64,000 nucleotides of DNA from Chelydra serpentina (lineage: Eukaryota; Chordata; Testudines; Chelydridae): positions 309,874 to 373,873 of the forward strand of contig JBAIAC010000162.1 of NCBI GenBank assembly GCA_037349315.1. Direction: 5' to 3'. Shown piece by piece: positions 58,401 through 61,439 of the stretch; position 1 is the stretch's first letter; the number at the start of each line of letters is the position of its first letter. The translations under genes and the position numbers were made by a program. Below the pieces are notes generated by a model that had not been told where the DNA came from, searched no databases, and was given only the letters and a program-made list of their open reading frames with translations.

Positions 58401-59226
58401 CCCCCGGCCAGGCCGCACTCACCCTTGTTTCCCCTCCCCAGCGAGGAGCTGCCCGGGGACCCTGACGGGGAAGGTGTGTCAACTGGAGGCCATGCTGAAG
58501 CAGCTACACAGCGACCTGCAGAAAGTAAGGGGCTCGCACCGGGGCTGCCCCCTTCCCCTCCTGTCGGCCCCACCGGGCACCCCCGTCTCTCTGCCACGGG
58601 GCTCGCACCGGGGCTGCCCCCTTCCCCTCCTGTCGGCCCCACCGGGCACCCCCGTCTCTCTGCCACGGGGCTCGCACCGGGGCTGCCCCCTTCCCCTCCT
58701 GTCGGCCCCACGGGGCACCCCCGTCTCTCTGCCACGGGGCTCGCACCGGGGCTGCCCCCTTCCCCTCCTGTTGGCCCCACCGGGCACCCCCGTCTCTCTG
58801 CCACGGGGCTCGCACCAGGGCTGCCCCCTTCCCCTCCTGTTGGCCCCACCGGGCACCCCCGTCTCTCTGCCACGGGGCTCGCACCGGGGCTGCCCCCTTC
58901 CCCTCCTGGTCGGCCCCACCTGGCACCCCCGTCTCTCTGCCACGGGGCGGCTCCGTGGGGTGGGAGTGTGTGCCCGGACTCCTGGGTTCACTCCTTGCTC
59001 CCATTTGCGGTGGAGCTGTGAGGAGGCTGGTGGGGGCTGGTGGCAGCCAGGAGCTCTCCAACACCCCCCTCTCTCGCGCAGGAGAAGCAGGACAAGGTGG
59101 TGCTGCAGGCGGAGGTGGCCAGTCTGCGCCAGAACAACCAGCGGCTGCAGGAGGGAGTCGCAGACGGCCAACGAACAGCTGCGCAAGTTCGCCGAGATCT
59201 TCTCCGGCCCCGTGGAGGAGCCGTGA
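20951..59226 (+). CDS. SIPA1L3: SIPA1L3, RapGAP and PDZ scaffold protein (complete, 20 coding exons)
   Basis: Signal-induced proliferation-associated 1-like 3. In the family, the RapGAP domain stimulates GTP hydrolysis by Rap GTPases, and the protein works at cell junctions and the cytoskeleton; mammalian SIPA1L3 is needed for epithelial and lens shape. The assembled coding sequence totals 5204 nt. With two single-base excesses discounted it gives about 1733 residues, against about 1780 in human. Order: serine-rich N-terminus (1-483), RapGAP homology (about 550-800) with the Asn-thumb segment [13 protein letters not shown] (Asn about 692), PDZ (about 935-1010), a Ser/Pro-rich linker, and a C-terminal leucine-rich coiled coil (about 1660-1725). 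All 20 junctions have GT-AG sites and matching phases, and each exon resembles the remembered vertebrate protein. Oddities are frame breaks in exons 19 and 20 and a duplicated stop region. The downstream neighbour is DPF1, convergent, as in human. Confidence 0.95.
22401..23320 (+). other. SIPA1L3 intron 1 (between coding exons 1 and 2)
   Basis: 920 bp, GTAACG to TTTTTCAG. No repeat or exon seen inside. Confidence 0.8.
23321..23451 (+). CDS. SIPA1L3: SIPA1L3 coding exon 2
   Basis: 131 nt, phase 1 in and 0 out, with acceptor CTTTTTCAG and donor GTACGT. Encodes the block starting [18 protein letters not shown] and ending [11 protein letters not shown] (residues 484-527), close to human, just before the RapGAP core. 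Confidence 0.95.
24163..24385 (+). repeat. 38-bp minisatellite from a SINE tail, intron 2
   Basis: About six units of GGGGCCTCGGTCCGGGGCTG plus GGCGGCGCCCGGCGTGAC, 38 bp apart (GTGACGG at 24193, 24231 and so on). The array ends in GGGGGCTCTAGGTGCTACC, which is how the MIR-like SINE tail ends. The array therefore looks like an amplified SINE 3' end. A similar but separate array lies at 50884-51560. Confidence 0.85.
24762..24950 (+). CDS. SIPA1L3: SIPA1L3 coding exon 3
   Basis: 189 nt, phase 0 in and out. Encodes [14 protein letters not shown] to [11 protein letters not shown] (residues 528-590), the start of the RapGAP homology region. Acceptor GTTCGGTGCAG is weak in pyrimidines; donor is GTGAGT. 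Confidence 0.95.
25274..25448 (+). CDS. SIPA1L3: SIPA1L3 coding exon 4
   Basis: 175 nt, phase 0 in and 1 out. Encodes [20 protein letters not shown] to KYAAQLDTK (residues 591-649). GILYCKAGQ and [13 protein letters not shown] are typical RapGAP-fold blocks. Acceptor CCTGCCCCCGCAG, donor GTAAGT. Confidence 0.95.
25564..25667 (+). CDS. SIPA1L3: SIPA1L3 coding exon 5
   Basis: 104 nt, phase 1 in and 0 out. Encodes [20 protein letters not shown] and [14 protein letters not shown] (to residue 683), a highly conserved RapGAP strand-helix segment. Donor GTAAGC. Confidence 0.95.
25880..26030 (-). mobile_element. MIR-like SINE, antisense, intron 5
   Basis: Read on the - strand: GGAGACCCAGGTTCTCGTCC (B box), CAGCTCTGCCACAGACTCC, and GTGACCTTGACCAAGTCATT. 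This is the order of a MIR-type SINE. Intron 5 is otherwise unremarkable. Confidence 0.65.
26510..26667 (+). CDS. SIPA1L3: SIPA1L3 coding exon 6 (Asn thumb)
   Basis: 158 nt, phase 0 in and 2 out. Encodes [20 protein letters not shown] to CTDNVCY (residues 684-736). In Rap1GAP the Asn of the HIGND helix is inserted into the Rap active site to drive GTP hydrolysis. That Asn is present here (about 692), so the GAP is predicted to be catalytically competent. Acceptor CTTACCTCGGTAG, donor GTAAGC. Confidence 0.95.
26668..27270 (+). other. SIPA1L3 intron 6
   Basis: 603 bp, GTAAGC to TTTCCTAAG. No repeat or exon recognised. Confidence 0.75.
27271..27847 (+). CDS. SIPA1L3: SIPA1L3 coding exon 7 (end of RapGAP and following fold)
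   Basis: 577 nt, phase 2 in and 0 out (residues 736-928). Encodes [20 protein letters not shown], the [20 protein letters not shown] block, [35 protein letters not shown], and a later beta-rich part ([40 protein letters not shown]). It ends EIVQRLK right before the PDZ exon. Confidence 0.96.
27925..28282 (-). repeat. SINE-derived tandem units, antisense, intron 7
   Basis: About five units of roughly 65-75 bp containing GAACCCAGGAGTCCTGGCTC, CCAGGCCCCCTGCTCTAACC and CTCCCCTCCCAGAGCTGGGG. On the - strand these are the tRNA-like head and B-box part of the MIR-like SINE. The array is interrupted by the CR1 insertion and resumes at about 29466-29530. Confidence 0.8.
28283..29465 (-). mobile_element. 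CR1 LINE, 5'-truncated, interrupted by a solo LTR
   Basis: Read on the - strand: the end of a reverse transcriptase frame from beyond 28932 to about 28540, containing [36 protein letters not shown] and [20 protein letters not shown]. These are standard C-terminal blocks of CR1-clade reverse transcriptase. A 3' UTR follows, with GACCTCCTAATGTCTCTTCC and the short terminal repeat (TTCTATGATTCTATGA). The frame is not complete, so the copy is inactive. It is split by the solo LTR at 28949-29329; the upstream part resumes at 29330 with TGGCCCAATCCTCCAATTTG. Confidence 0.9.
28949..29329 (-). mobile_element. Solo LTR, copy B, nested in CR1
   Basis: A 381-bp LTR reading on the - strand: + strand ends are TGTCACGGAGCG and CTACTCCGTCACA. 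The 5-bp target duplication TGGCC (28944-28948 and 29330-29334) interrupts CR1 sequence that joins cleanly when the LTR is removed. Antisense AATAAA (TTTATT near 29033) marks the polyadenylation signal. Confidence 0.92.
30291..30565 (+). CDS. SIPA1L3: SIPA1L3 coding exon 8 (PDZ domain)
   Basis: 275 nt, phase 0 in and 2 out (residues 929-1020). Encodes [20 protein letters not shown], then [20 protein letters not shown] and [20 protein letters not shown]. The GLGQLGFHV segment is the carboxylate-binding loop and second strand of the PDZ fold. [14 protein letters not shown] is the last strand. Donor GTACTG is slightly weak. Confidence 0.95.
30566..32673 (+). other. SIPA1L3 intron 8
   Basis: 2108 bp, GTACTG to TGGCTTTCAG. 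I see no clear repeat or exon inside. Confidence 0.7.
32674..32925 (+). CDS. SIPA1L3: SIPA1L3 coding exon 9
   Basis: 252 nt, phase 2 in and out (residues 1020-1104). Encodes [40 protein letters not shown] and the conserved [19 protein letters not shown] with LHSKR at the end. Low-complexity linker typical of SIPA1L proteins. Confidence 0.94.
33688..34461. mobile_element. Non-autonomous Tc1/mariner-type (Tigger-like) element
   Basis: A 774-bp element between TA dinucleotides (33686-33687 and 34462-34463). The ends CAGTCACTCCTCACTTAACG and the complement of CAGTAACTCCTCACTTAAAG form inverted repeats. Inner motifs such as GCGACTTTAAGCGAAACGAT at the left and AACGAAACAACGTTAACCGG at the right are also seen in pogo/Tigger-like MITEs. 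There is no transposase frame. A CT and TATA/CA simple repeat lies at 33850-33908. It sits in intron 9. Confidence 0.8.
34786..34935 (+). CDS. SIPA1L3: SIPA1L3 coding exon 10
   Basis: 150 nt, phase 2 in and out (residues 1104-1154). Encodes [32 protein letters not shown] and [10 protein letters not shown]. Matches the human linker PVSFPETPY... in order. Confidence 0.93.
35060..36129 (-). repeat. 3' LTR of the intron-10 element
   Basis: 1070 bp, the 3' LTR in element orientation. Bounded on the + strand by TGTGACGGGTTGG and GGAACAGCGTCACA. A 31-bp near-perfect palindrome lies at 35320-35350. The last 34 codons of the long frame run into it and stop at 36025. Confidence 0.95.
36025..38874 (-). 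CDS. Gag-protease polyprotein with unassigned C-terminal region, intact frame
   Basis: 949 codons without a stop. Residues 1-125: charged coiled coil with six or seven copies of [13 protein letters not shown] units. About 150-312: capsid-like helical region, with the block [20 protein letters not shown] then EQFLNM resembling the SCAN/Gmr1 Gag C-terminal domain. 362-375: zinc knuckle C-x2-C-x4-H-x4-C. About 420-495: retropepsin with DTGAEIS (425-431) and a late LLGNDFF. 500-745: Gly/Pro/Glu-rich linker. 749-766 and 845-865: hydrophobic, possibly membrane-spanning, separated by a basic Cys-containing part. The last 34 residues are encoded by LTR sequence. Retropepsin and Gag identities are from family knowledge; the C-terminal part I do not recognise. 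Its place just before the 3' LTR is where an envelope-like frame would lie, but that is only position. Confidence 0.88.
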   Translation of the reverse strand: MSVSEATVKLDLARLEITEKENEHRRRIELRTLEISAETEAHKRAEEAHKRAMEAEELAHKRAMEAERIREEAAHKRAMEAEELAHKRAMEAERIREEAAHKRAMEAEEAAHKRAMEAQKHELAVAELKSRNPSAAGSASPKIPKWERLCPQYDESKDIAEYFITFERLCSLHAIPEDQKMTTLIAKLTGRALDIFNKMPIGDASNYGKFKELVLKQFQVTPETYRVKFRSLKRGDGLSNVAYANEMTVLVDKWVRGKDITSFEGMCDLVAQEQFLNMCSDDVKQYLWDKQVKAVSELAGFADSYEQAQAAIKHKPLAEGYRVAGKQSHRVTPGKKEAGRSPPHSPSTRPKFPVQSEEPRRCYQCKSTEHLRDKCPLLSENRHQVAHEAAASFHTGFVKLTSTPPSSEHVHAVRLNGKLITGLRDTGAEISIVRRDLIQEKDWLPGKVAELELVGGYKVIAPLAKVHMQTENLQATLTVATVSHNFAPFLLGNDFFAVAESVPGLGGSKQEPGAENPRGGGEVTGTAAVAAGVAVASSCPVIISPGEGNVLPHSKGGILRATEGSILACSWEPTAGLGSPSLQGDMGVSGPDRGPGREGEGGLESPPTFCQGDLAQEEGEKSAFQMPDPSPVDQVRMESWGSDLLEGGVRPADLLGTDTGVSKKEIVLATRVGGKPLSSKQKGASLCMGEATQGDGNQPREIAEGGAEGRPGCSTPFPCQNLKPMPDSGACSKEVEESASECLPGYTDGWVILCLSLLHLWVITKELTLRVNPFKMGNIPDWWEKLLYMLGMVTSRSYKHVTCRPISGNRLEAWHNSKSTTGPGCCVKGETEARRLMAKRAKCRGSYALTGIAVCILLAILHPNPFSGARGPGTSHFAKTITNDTMWCAGTEGALCVLPPPWTVSKSLAVSSGGGCDAVPHKTLWGDAYKCIYVTRICFMLHVPCNISL
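36130..36141 (-). other. Polypurine tract of the LTR element
   Basis: On the - strand AGGAGGAGGG abuts the 3' LTR directly. This is the normal position and composition for the plus-strand primer of an LTR retroelement. It is also translated (Gly-Gly-Gly) in the long frame. Confidence 0.75.
39147..39165 (-). other. Primer-binding site, tRNA-Ser-like
   Basis: One base after the 5' LTR, on the - strand: TGGCGTAGTCGAGCAGGATC. This matches the complement of the 3' end of vertebrate tRNA-Ser (CCA plus CGACTACG acceptor side and CCTGC T stem), with one extra base in between. The tRNA identity is from memory of tRNA sequences. Confidence 0.7.
39167..40236 (-). repeat. 5' LTR of the intron-10 element
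   Basis: 1070 bp, the 5' LTR in element orientation, identical by eye to the copy at 35060-36129 except at 39396. In this copy the LTR promoter would read on the - strand towards the Gag frame, against SIPA1L3 transcription. Confidence 0.95.
40367..40780 (+). mobile_element. Solo LTR, copy C (decayed)
   Basis: Same family as the LTRs at 3454 and 56817: GGAGTAGGGAGCGAGGTGGA near the start, AGGTGACACCTTTGGCTGGG, TGGGGTCTAAGCTCCCTGGC, and CTCTGTGACA at the end. The AATAAA region is damaged (CCCTAATAACTG) and no 5-bp duplication is visible. It lies 130 bp from the young LTR element, but its sequence differs from that element's LTR. Confidence 0.75.
41866..41993 (+). CDS. SIPA1L3: SIPA1L3 coding exon 11
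   Basis: 128 nt, phase 2 in and 1 out (residues 1154-1197). Encodes [20 protein letters not shown], then [20 protein letters not shown]. The [18 protein letters not shown] block is conserved with human. Acceptor CCTTCCCTCCACAG, donor GTAAGG. Confidence 0.93.
42355..42482 (-). mobile_element. MIR-like SINE, antisense, intron 11
   Basis: On the - strand: CAGAATGGCAGAGTGGACAC (head), a B-box-like GAGTTCTAGTCCC, GTTCTGCCACTGACGTGCC, then TGTGCCTCAGTTTCC. The intact order of SINE blocks supports the call. Confidence 0.75.
42483..44224 (+). other. SIPA1L3 intron 11, middle
   Basis: No exon or repeat that I can support. Chance frames only. Confidence 0.5.
44225..44335 (-). mobile_element. MIR-like SINE fragment, antisense
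   Basis: On the - strand: CAGGACACCTGGTCTCTACTC (B-box region), CAGCTCAGCCCATGACATGA, CCTTGGGGAAACGGCC. Decayed but in SINE order. Confidence 0.45.
45298..45416 (+). CDS. SIPA1L3: SIPA1L3 coding exon 12
   Basis: 119 nt, phase 1 in and 0 out (residues 1197-1236). Encodes [20 protein letters not shown] and the conserved KDSPNRHSK end. Acceptor GTGGATTGTTGCAG, donor AAA/GTGAGT. Confidence 0.93.
45928..47140 (+). repeat. 65-bp minisatellite made of copies of the exon-13 splice acceptor
   Basis: Eighteen full units, each exactly 65 bp, with unit starts at 45971 and every 65 bases to 47076, plus a partial unit before them. Each unit holds GGGTGACCCACG (branch-point-like TGAC), GGCTGTCTTTGCAG (a 3' splice site) and GGCGAGGCTCAG or GGCAGGGCTCAG (the first 12 nt of exon 13). 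The real acceptor is the next site in the same register (exon starts 47142). Units differ at a few positions only (CG/CA swaps). Confidence 0.97.
47142..47554 (+). CDS. SIPA1L3: SIPA1L3 coding exon 13
   Basis: 413 nt, phase 0 in and 2 out (residues 1237-1374). Encodes [39 protein letters not shown] and [15 protein letters not shown], all conserved with human. Then comes a divergent linker ending SELFKQPR. The reading frame chosen here is the one that joins exon 12 in phase 0. The acceptor belongs to the 65-bp array. Confidence 0.93.
47555..49321 (+). other. SIPA1L3 intron 13
   Basis: 1767 bp, GTAACC to TTTACTTTGTAG with a long T-rich tract. No clear repeat or exon inside. Confidence 0.7.
49322..49543 (+). 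CDS. SIPA1L3: SIPA1L3 coding exon 14
   Basis: 222 nt, phase 2 in and out (residues 1374-1448). Encodes [20 protein letters not shown], then [17 protein letters not shown], conserved in human, and [19 protein letters not shown]. Donor GTAAGT. Confidence 0.93.
50710..51570 (+). mobile_element. MIR-like SINE with its tail expanded into a 44-bp array
   Basis: The SINE body is readable: GGTCAGGACTCCTGGGGTGT, CTGTGACCTTTAGCAAGTCA, CTGTTCCTCAGTTTCCC, GTGCTCTTTGGAGCAGGGCC. The tail (GCAGCACCCGGCCCGACGGG) then runs into about 15 tandem units of 44 bp (see 50884-51560). The element lies in intron 14. Confidence 0.8.
50884..51560 (+). repeat. 44-bp minisatellite, intron 14
   Basis: About 15 units of GACGGGGCCCTGAGCTCGGC plus CGGGGTCTGGGCGGCGCCCG. 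Variants include GTCCGGGCG, GTCAGTGGGCG and CGGCGCGACG, with one short unit near 51480. No stop arises in several frames, so long Pro/Ala/Arg-rich frames appear; these are not genes. Confidence 0.95.
51897..52059 (+). CDS. SIPA1L3: SIPA1L3 coding exon 15
   Basis: 163 nt, phase 2 in and 0 out (residues 1448-1502). Encodes [50 protein letters not shown]. This is one of the best conserved blocks of SIPA1L proteins. Donor GTGGGT. Confidence 0.95.
52165..52435 (+). mobile_element. MIR-like SINE, near full length, intron 15
   Basis: In order: GTGGGCAGGACTCCTGGGTTC (B-box region, duplicated once), CAGCTCTGTCACTTTTGTC, GTGTGTGACCTTGGGCGAAT, CTGTGCCTCAGTTTCCCC, GGTGAGCTCTTTGGGGCAGA, GGTGCTACTGTAA. 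It ends about 35 bp before exon 16. Confidence 0.85.
52472..52673 (+). CDS. SIPA1L3: SIPA1L3 coding exon 16
   Basis: 202 nt, phase 0 in and 1 out (residues 1503-1570). Encodes [20 protein letters not shown], then [20 protein letters not shown] and [20 protein letters not shown] is a conserved phospho-site-like block. Acceptor CTTTCTGCCACAG, donor GTGAGT. Confidence 0.95.
52690..53250 (+). repeat. SINE head in seven tandem units (about 71 bp), intron 16
   Basis: Repeating phrase: TCTCGGTTAGAGCGGGGGGC, GGGAGCCAGGACTCCTGGG, TTCTCTCCCTGGCTCTGGGA. First units are 71 bp apart (52716, 52787, 52858). The last unit runs into a normal SINE body (CAGCTCTGCCACTGGCCTGC, TGTGTGACTCCGGCTGCGTC). So the array grew inside one SINE. 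Confidence 0.9.
53768..53911 (+). CDS. SIPA1L3: SIPA1L3 coding exon 17
   Basis: 144 nt, phase 1 in and out (residues 1570-1618). Encodes [40 protein letters not shown] and AKAYE, conserved with human. Acceptor CTGCTCTCCCCAAAG, donor GTAGGC. Confidence 0.95.
54992..55354. mobile_element. Terminal-inverted-repeat element with an internal 43-bp array, intron 17
   Basis: The ends TGTTCCCTCTAA (54992-55003) and TTAGAGGGAACA (55343-55354) are exact inverted repeats. Inside, CAGATTCTAAACCCCGCACA recurs six times: AGATTC at 55027, 55063, 55106, 55149, 55192 and 55235, mostly 43 bp apart, with CGCGCGCACA between. No clear target duplication, so the transposon type is open. Confidence 0.75.
55619..56014 (-). 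mobile_element. Solo LTR, copy D, intron 17
   Basis: A 396-bp LTR in - orientation, with + strand ends TGTCACGAAGCG and CTACTCCGTCACA. Perfect 5-bp target duplication GCCGG at 55614-55618 and 56015-56019. Antisense polyadenylation signal (TTTATT near 55705). It faces copy E across 800 bp. Confidence 0.92.
56365..56435 (+). mobile_element. SINE head fragment
   Basis: TAGTGGTTAGAGCACAGAGC, GGGCACCAGGATGCC and TCTAGTCCTGGGGGCTGGGC follow the A-box to B-box part of the MIR-like SINE. Confidence 0.6.
56817..57329 (+). mobile_element. Solo LTR, copy E, intron 17
   Basis: A 513-bp LTR in + orientation, TGTGACGGAG...CTCCGTGACA, a perfect 10-bp inverted terminus. The 5-bp target duplication has one mismatch: AGCCC at 56812-56816 against AGCCG at 57330-57334. 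AATAAA near 57240 is intact. About 80 bp longer than copy A owing to an insertion around 57050-57110. Confidence 0.9.
57897..58020 (+). CDS. SIPA1L3: SIPA1L3 coding exon 18
   Basis: 124 nt, phase 1 in and 2 out (residues 1618-1659). Encodes [17 protein letters not shown] and TPRTTPTM, matching the human pattern. The exon lacks part of the human linker. Acceptor CCTTTGCCTTGCAG, donor GTAAGG. Confidence 0.94.
58021..58441 (+). other. SIPA1L3 intron 18
   Basis: 421 bp. Contains two to three copies of GTTCCGGCGT near 58168-58195 and a short (GT)n at 58322-58339. Nothing else seen. Confidence 0.7.
58442..58524 (+). CDS. SIPA1L3: SIPA1L3 coding exon 19 (start of coiled coil), frame broken by one base
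   Basis: 83 nt between acceptor CCCTCCCCAG and donor GTAAGG; 82 are needed to keep phase. The exon begins in the frame EELPGD and ends in another frame reading [20 protein letters not shown]. One base is in excess within GGGGACCCTGA (about 58455-58464). The family resemblance on both sides of the break is strong, so this is a real exon with an extra base, either an assembly error or a mutation. Confidence 0.9.
58529..58946 (+). repeat. 69-bp minisatellite, intron 19
   Basis: Six units of GGGGCTCGCACCGGGGCTGC plus CCCCTTCCCCTCCTGTCGGC and CCCACCGGGCACCCCCGTCT, then CTCTGCCAC. Period 69 bp (CTGCCACGGG at 58591 and 58660). It begins right after the exon-19 donor GTAAG. As 69 is a multiple of 3, stop-free frames pass through it on both strands; they are not coding. 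Confidence 0.95.
59082..59226 (+). CDS. SIPA1L3: SIPA1L3 coding exon 20 (coiled-coil C-terminus and stop), frame broken by one base
   Basis: Acceptor CTCTCGCGCAG. Encodes [24 protein letters not shown], a heptad-type leucine zipper as in human. After that one extra G in GCAGGAGGGAGTC (about 59146-59153) shifts the frame; the conserved ending [15 protein letters not shown] resumes in the next frame. The stop TGA at 59224-59226 follows SGPVEEP; human ends differently after AEIF. The last part is duplicated downstream. Confidence 0.9.
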
Positions 59227-59600
59227 GCTGCCCCCTCGGGCGCCACGTGCCGAGATCTTCTCCGGCCCCGTCGATAAGGAGCCGTGAGCTGCCCCCTCGG
59301 GTGCCACGTGCCGAGATCTTCTCCGGCCCCGTCGATTAAGGAGCCGTGAGCTGCCCCCTCGGGCGCCACGTGCCCGAGATCTTCTCCGGCCCCGTCGATA
59401 AGGAGCCGTGAGCTGCACCCTTGGGCGCCGGGTGCCACGTGCCAGACACCCCCAGTGCTGTGCCGAGATCTCCGGGCCCGTGGAGAAGGAGCCGTGAGCT
59501 GCCCCCTTGAGTGCCATGTGCCAGGCACCCCCAGCGCTGTGCCGAGATCTCCGGGCCCGTGGAGAAGGAGCCGTGAGCTGCCCCTCTCGGGCACAAGATG
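59201..59600 (+). repeat. Tandem copies of the SIPA1L3 stop-codon region
   Basis: GAGATCTTCTCCGGCCCCGT, GGAGCCGTGAGCTGCCCCCT and CGGGCGCCACGTGCC recur about four times (59200, 59260, 59321, 59387). After these come two longer versions with CGAGATCTCCGGGCCCGTGG and AGAAGGAGCCGTGA (59463, 59544). The first copy is coding; the rest lie in the 3' UTR. Confidence 0.93.
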
Positions 59601-60250
59601 CCACGCCCCCAGCGCTGTACCCCCAGGCTGCTGGCTGGGCGGGGGCAGCAGCAGAGACCTGGGACGTGCAGGGCACTGGGGAAGCTGCCGAGGGGCCAGG
59701 AGGGGTCTGGCCGTGGAAGGAGCATCGCCGGCCCTTCCACACACTCCGTGGCTAAAGCCTGGGATTTACTGATCCGTATCCCTCCACGCGGTGCTGTCAA
59801 GCCAGGGATCCGTGTCTGTTCTCTGCCACGCCACCAGGTGCCAGACGTGGCATCCCGTTAAACCTCATGCAAAGAGCGCTGCTGGGCACCAGGGCCGGAG
59901 CTTGGGGCTGCATCTTCCAGGGCGCGAACCTTGACTCACCTGGGAAATATCCCTGTGACATGACGTGAGTCCAGCCCGTCTGCACTACGGTCCACAGGCC
60001 CGTCTGCCCCAGGGCCAGGCCGGGTCGCTCGCGGTCCTGGCCAGAACTGGGGGGGAGGGGGCTTCTGGTGTAAAATAATTGTAACGGGACTGTACCTGTA
60101 CCCGAGAGAATTTAGAAATCCGCCCCCCCCCCCCCCCCCCCTAAGTTATTTTCTAGAGCACGCCACGCTGAGAGCGGCGCGGGCAGTGCGCATGGCTGCA
60201 CTGGAAATCTTTATAAAAACTCTATATTTGTACAAAGGAGACGGCTTTTC
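59227..60250 (+). other. SIPA1L3: SIPA1L3 3' UTR (end not fixed)
   Basis: Follows the TGA at 59224. After the stop-region repeats the sequence reads like unique UTR, with AT-rich pieces (GTAAAATAATTGTAACGGGA at 60070 and TTTATAAAAACTCTATATTT at 60210) that stand out from the GC-rich surroundings. I see no AATAAA here, so the end point is a guess. A run of C at 60122-60141 may be misassembled. Confidence 0.5.
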
Positions 60251-61224
60251 CTAGGCGCTTTCTGTACGGGGGCCAGGCCCCGAGGAGCGTTCGCCAGGGC
60301 CCCAGACGTACAAGCGAGGGGCAGCGTGCGGCGGGAACCCGCTGTTCGGGGGAGCGCGTCTCACCTGTGCGGCTCTTTCACCCCAGAGCAGCTGCCGGGC
60401 AGGGCCCCTGGGAGCTGAACTGCGAGATCAGCACCTGGGTGACCCCAAGAGCAACCCCCCACGGGGGCTCCACTTTAACCCCCTGCCTTCCTTGGGCCGG
60501 GCGGAGCCGAGCGCTCACCGGGCAGCGCGCGCAGGCCCCGGCTCCCTCGAATCCGCAGCCCCCGTGACCCTGCTGCGGAGCAGCGCCCCCCCCCCCCCCC
60601 CACACTTCCCTGGTCAGCCCTGCTGCAGAGTGAGCGGGGAGGGGTGAAGATCCCCTCTAAAACCCCCCCGCCCCACCCTGTGACCCCAGCAGGGCCCGCT
60701 CCTATAACATGGGTACCCAGTAACCCTAGGCTGACTCATCACCCCCCACCCCTAACAGCCTGGGCTTTAGCCACTCGACACCCCCGCAGCAGGCCAGAAC
60801 CCAGGAGTCCTGTGGCCGGTGGGGGGGCCCAGCCGAGGGATTGATTGGGTCCCACAGTCCAGTGCCGCCGTGCCCCCCCCCCCCCCCCATTGCTGGTCCT
60901 CTTCAGGGTGGGGGTTGTGCGCAGCCCCTGGAGCGGATCACGCTGGGCCCAGGGGGAGTGCAGCCCCTCCACCCCCCTGGAGGGCAGAGATTAACCTGGC
61001 AGCTTGGGGTATAATGGGGGTAAAAGTAGGTCACAGGCTGGCGGCTGCCACCAGGAGTCCTGTTCTTCCCCCCCCCCCCCCCGACCCTAAGGTGGAGGGG
61101 GGGGCACATCCTGCAGCTGAGTCACGGGTTGCTGTGACACCTGGGGGGGGGGCTGGTCACACAGAAGTGTCTCACCCCAAATGCTGTGCACCCCCCACCC
61201 ACATATCTGGGGCAGCACATCAGT
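60251..61224. other. Intergenic gap between convergent genes, C/G homopolymer-rich
   Basis: No exon. A short antisense SINE piece (CAGAACCCAGGAGTCCTG) lies at 60794. Runs of ten or more C occur near 60585, 60876 and 61068. Confidence 0.55.
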
Positions 61225-61430
61225 CACCTGCATCCAGCACTCCTGGGTTCTCTCGTTGGCTCTGGGAGGGGAGTGGGGGCTGGTGGTTAGAGCAGGGGGG
61301 CTGGGAGCCAGGACTCCTGGGTTCTCTCCCTGGCTCTGGGAGGGGAGGGGAAGGGGGGGGGCTAGTGGTTAGAGCAGGGGGCTGCGGGCCAGGACTCCTG
61401 GGTTCTCACGCAGGCTCTGGGAGAAAAGAG
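61225..61430 (+). repeat. SINE head in about three tandem units
   Basis: CAGCACTCCTGGGTTCTCTC, CTGGTGGTTAGAGCAGGGGG and GGGAGCCAGGACTCCTGGG recur with a period of about 70 bp. Same type of expansion as at 13664 and 52690. Confidence 0.85.
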
Positions 61431-61439
61431 GCTGAGGCC

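Noticed and set aside
58479..59744. Frames of 412 and 421 codons on the - strand
   Set aside because: They are antisense to exon 20, the 69-bp array and the stop-region repeats; openness follows from repeat length and GC content.
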